In this document: positions 61,919 to 64,000 of the stretch, one piece after another
How positions within the stretch are numbered: position 1 is the first letter of the stretch
How the letters are laid out: each line of letters begins with the position of its first letter
Origin: Betaproteobacteria bacterium
GTDB taxonomy: Bacteria > Pseudomonadota > Gammaproteobacteria > Burkholderiales > SG8-41
Assembly (NCBI GenBank): GCA_021732605.1
Contig: JAKFUS010000012.1
Location: 1-64,000 of the forward strand
Reading direction: 5' to 3'
DNA: 64,000 nucleotides
Notes under the pieces: generated by a model
What the model was told of the DNA's origin: nothing
Databases searched by the model: none
The model's input: only the letters and a program-made list of their open reading frames with translations
Position numbers and translations under genes: made by a program

Positions 61919-62896
61919 ATGAACAGGTTCAAATATCTGTCTGCCGTATTGGCCGCAACCGCGGTCTGCGCATTGCCCGCCGTGGCGTATGCACAAACCG
62001 ACAAATATCCGACACGGCCGATCCGCATGCTGGTGCCCTTCGCACCGGGCGGCGGCACCGACATCACCGCGCGCCTGATCGCCGCGAACGCGACGGCATC
62101 CTTCGGCCAGCAGGTCATCGTCGACAACCGTGCCGGTGGCGGCGGCACCATCGGCGCAGAAACTGCGGTGCGCGCAGCACCCGACGGCTATACCGTGATC
62201 ATGGTCTCCGGCAGTTACGGCACCAATGCCGCGCTCTACAAACTGCCCTACGATCCGGTGAAGGACATCCAGTCGATTGTGATGATCGGCGATACCGGCT
62301 TTGTACTGGCGCTGCATCCTGCGGTAGCAGCGAAAACGGTCCCTGAACTGATCGCCTATGCCAAGGCCAATCCGAACAAGCTCAATTTCGCGTCCACCGG
62401 CACCGGCGGCATCACCCACCTCGCCACCGAGCTGTTCAACCTGCTCGCCGCCACCCAGATGACGCACATCCCGTACAAGGGCACCGGTCCCGCCATCGCC
62501 GACCTGCTCGGCGGCCAGGTGCAGCTGATTTTCGGCGCGATGCCCGCGACCATCCCGCAGGTCAAAGCCGGCAAGCTGCGTGGCATCGGCGTGACCACTG
62601 CGAAACGTACACCGGCATTGCCGGACGCGCCGGCGATTGGCGAATTCGTCAAGGATTACGAAGCTGCGCTGTGGTACGGCATGTGGGGCCCGAAAGGCCT
62701 GCCCAAAACCGTGGTCACGCGCTGGAACCAGGAAGTGGCGCGTGCGCTGCAGACCGAGGAGATGAAAAAGCGCCTCGCCGCGGATGGCGTCGAACCCGCG
62801 GGTGGCCCACCGGAGCAGTTTCTCAACGCCATCACCCGTGACGTCGAGAAATGGAAAAAAGTGGTCAAGGCCGCGAATATCAAAGTCACGAGCTGA
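61919..62896 (+). CDS. Bug/TctC family periplasmic binding protein, second of pair
   Basis: 325 residues with a signal peptide (cleavage near AVAYAQT). YPTRPIRMLVPFAPGGGTDI and QQVIVDNRAGGGGTIGAETA open the mature protein, PDGYTVIMVSGSYG and HIPYKGTGPAIADLLGGQVQ follow. It is a divergent paralogue of the preceding gene rather than a recent copy. A GGAGAAG ribosome site precedes the ATG. Ligand unknown; carboxylates of the pathway in this cluster are the first guess. Confidence 0.93.
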   Translation: MNRFKYLSAVLAATAVCALPAVAYAQTDKYPTRPIRMLVPFAPGGGTDITARLIAANATASFGQQVIVDNRAGGGGTIGAETAVRAAPDGYTVIMVSGSYGTNAALYKLPYDPVKDIQSIVMIGDTGFVLALHPAVAAKTVPELIAYAKANPNKLNFASTGTGGITHLATELFNLLAATQMTHIPYKGTGPAIADLLGGQVQLIFGAMPATIPQVKAGKLRGIGVTTAKRTPALPDAPAIGEFVKDYEAALWYGMWGPKGLPKTVVTRWNQEVARALQTEEMKKRLAADGVEPAGGPPEQFLNAITRDVEKWKKVVKAANIKVTS

Positions 62897-62969
62897 TATC
62901 AAACCATCGGTTTGATGTGGTAAAAAAGGCGCTGTGGGCAGGACTGTGCCTGCAATACCGTTGTTTTTA

Positions 62970-62999
62970 AAAATATCAATAAAAACAAATGTTTATAAT
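62970..62999 (-). repeat. Dispersed AT-rich motif, copy 6
   Basis: Minus strand: ATTATAAACATTTGTTTTTA then TTGATATTTT. On the plus strand it ends in TTTATAATG, a -10-like sequence, and the cupin gene starts about 75 bases downstream. Confidence 0.6.
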
Positions 63000-63073
63000 G
63001 TTTTTTGCTGGCGCCAAGCGTCGGCGCTTTTTAACCTGGCCGTAGAGCCGTATTACTGGAGATTGCAGCAATC

Positions 63074-63523
63074 ATGAAATTCCGCAGAGTCGTCACCGAT
63101 ACCAATAAGGAAGGCAAGGCTTACATCAAATTCGACAGCGTCATCGATCCGATCCCGATGCGCCCGGGTTTCCACAACCTTCCGATGTGGGCCACCAAAA
63201 AATTGCCGGCGGAAATGACCCAGGAAGATCCGAATACCTGGGAACTGGGCACCAGCCTCGCCGGCGGCAGCGTGTTCCGTCTCGCCAAGTACGACCCGGG
63301 CGTGGCCAAACGCTGGCACGTCACCGACTCCGTGGATTATGCGATCTGCCTCGCGGGTGAACTGTGGATGCAACTGGACGGCGGCGAAGAAGTACACCTG
63401 ACGCCGGGCACCGTGATCATCCAGCGCGCGACCAACCATAACTGGGAAAACCGCGGCAAGGAACCCTGCATCATGGCGTATGTACTGCTCGCTACCGAAG
63501 GTGCGAAAACCACGGGCTGGTAA
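63074..63523 (+). CDS. Cupin domain protein
   Basis: A 149-residue cupin. KRWHVTDSVDYAICLAGELW and VHLTPGTVIIQRATNHNWEN are the two cupin motifs; the first carries His but not the full HxH, the second retains His and Asn in place of the usual G-x-xHxW, so metal binding is uncertain. Such small cupins occur in aromatic or carboxylate catabolic operons. It follows the TctC pair at a distance of about 180 bases, with its own AT-rich upstream region, so it may be a separate unit. A hairpin follows the stop. Confidence 0.8.
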   Translation: MKFRRVVTDTNKEGKAYIKFDSVIDPIPMRPGFHNLPMWATKKLPAEMTQEDPNTWELGTSLAGGSVFRLAKYDPGVAKRWHVTDSVDYAICLAGELWMQLDGGEEVHLTPGTVIIQRATNHNWENRGKEPCIMAYVLLATEGAKTTGW

Positions 63524-63536
63524 GGCCACTGTCCGA

Positions 63537-63564
63537 CCGCCTTCAGCACAGACACTGAAGGCGG
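63537..63564 (+). promoter_or_regulatory. Perfect hairpin downstream of the cupin gene
   Basis: Arms CCGCCTTCAG / CTGAAGGCGG are exact, with an 8-base loop. There is no T-run afterwards, so it is more likely an RNA stabiliser or attenuator between the cupin gene and the PH-domain gene than an ordinary terminator. Confidence 0.65.
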
Positions 63565-63615
63565 AAGCGGCAACCCCCGGCAGACTGCGCGACACAGACT
63601 TACCAGGAAAAATCC

Positions 63616-64000
63616 ATGTCGTATATCGATGAGTCCCTGTCCACCGGCGAAGAAGTATCGGCACTCTTCAAGCTGCACTGGGTGACGCGCATCCCGCTCG
63701 CGCTGTGGCTGCTGCTGGGCATTCCCACCTTCGGCATCACGCTGGTGATTGCGCTGTATGAATACCTGCGCGTGCGCCACATTGAACAGGGCGTCACCAA
63801 CAAACGCGTGATTTTCAAGACCGGCATCATCAGCCGCAAATCCGAGGAAATGAAACTGGCGTCGATCGAAACCGTCGAAATCGACCAGGGCATCATCGGT
63901 CGCATGCTCGGCTACGGCAACGTGAAAGTCACCGGACGCGGCACCAGCGACGTGTTGTTCCGCCTGATTAACGATCCGATGGCCGTCAAACGCGCCATCG
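63616..64000 (+). CDS. PH-domain-containing membrane protein (partial, 3' end cut)
   Basis: The window ends inside this gene. The first about 128 residues, MSYIDESLSTGEEVSALFKL onward, contain a hydrophobic helical hairpin (IPLALWLLLGIPTFGITLVI) followed by EYLRVRHIEQGVTNKRVIFK and TGIISRKSEEMKLASIETVE, the bacterial PH-like (bPH2) domain. Such proteins are small inner-membrane proteins of mostly unknown role. A CAGGAAAAATCC ribosome region precedes the ATG. It continues past position 64000. Confidence 0.82.
   Translation, partial: MSYIDESLSTGEEVSALFKLHWVTRIPLALWLLLGIPTFGITLVIALYEYLRVRHIEQGVTNKRVIFKTGIISRKSEEMKLASIETVEIDQGIIGRMLGYGNVKVTGRGTSDVLFRLINDPMAVKRAI

Noticed and set aside
62970-62999. 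Dispersed AT-rich motif as a simple sigma-70 promoter
   Set aside because: Some copies contain a TATAAT-like box, but no TTGACA-like box sits at the right distance and several copies do not face a gene. It is reported as a repeat instead.

Overview
The window looks like a chromosomal segment of a GC-rich betaproteobacterium, most likely Burkholderiales or a close relative. The reasons are three periplasmic Bug/TctC-type solute-binding proteins, two of them in tandem, the lplT / alr / radA neighbourhood, an etfBA plus acyl-CoA dehydrogenase set, and a complete branched-chain amino-acid-type ABC transporter. It is mostly core and metabolic DNA with one accessory (defence) island at about 47.3-56.5 kb. 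No rRNA, tRNA or CRISPR array was seen.

Layout. 0-4.3 kb: tail of an FAH-family gene, a small membrane protein, a beta-propeller lyase-like protein coupled to a histidine phosphatase, a ketopantoate-reductase-like protein, and small stress/envelope proteins including CsbD and a 47-residue entericidin-like lipoprotein. 4.7-10 kb: an orphan TctC protein, a large CHASE-PAS-LOV-GGDEF-EAL signalling protein and a stand-alone EAL protein. 10.2-12.1 kb: htpG. 12.2-21.2 kb: the most unusual region, with six paralogous, individually divergent, signal-peptide-bearing FAM173/ATPSCKMT-like methyltransferases. Five of them form one tightly packed, partly overlapping run that ends in an APC permease. A membrane-embedded spermidine-synthase-like protein lies divergently beside them. 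21.2-24.8 kb: acyl-CoA dehydrogenase and etfBA. 25-30.6 kb: livGF, a substrate-binding protein, livHM and an alpha/beta hydrolase. 30.7-37 kb: radA, hydrolase, alr, a small protein and a LysR regulator, divergent from lplT. 37-40.6 kb: a cupin-like protein with a 45-bp tandem array of its own 3' end, an EAL-CBS-GGDEF protein and an MgtC-family protein. 40.6-44.1 kb: a NorD/CbbO-type VWA protein with its NorQ/CbbQ-type AAA+ partner. 44.5-47.3 kb: a zinc metallopeptidase, a PEP-mutase/isocitrate-lyase-family enzyme and a membrane protein with helical repeats.

The island at 47.3-56.5 kb holds a type I restriction-modification system (hsdM-hsdS ... hsdR). Three toxin-antitoxin-like genes (nucleotidyltransferase/HTH, XRE-ImmA protease, DUF4411 PIN-like) lie between hsdS and hsdR. 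A RelBE-type pair and the remnant of a second antitoxin lie upstream of hsdM. hsdR itself carries an in-frame GIY-YIG nuclease domain flanked by short inverted repeats, which looks like a small mobile element captured inside the helicase region. From 56.6 kb to the end, a TcuA-like flavoprotein faces a run of MmgE/PrpD, ketopantoate-reductase-like, two TctC proteins, a cupin and a truncated PH-domain membrane protein. This is plausibly a tricarboxylate or substituted-succinate catabolic cluster.

The strongest novelty candidates are the exported-methyltransferase operon, the GIY-YIG insertion in hsdR, the 45-bp repeat that re-encodes a protein C-terminus as back-to-back mini-ORFs, a LOV photoreceptor motif in the c-di-GMP enzyme, a dispersed AT-rich intergenic motif, and a Walker A lysine-to-arginine change in livF.
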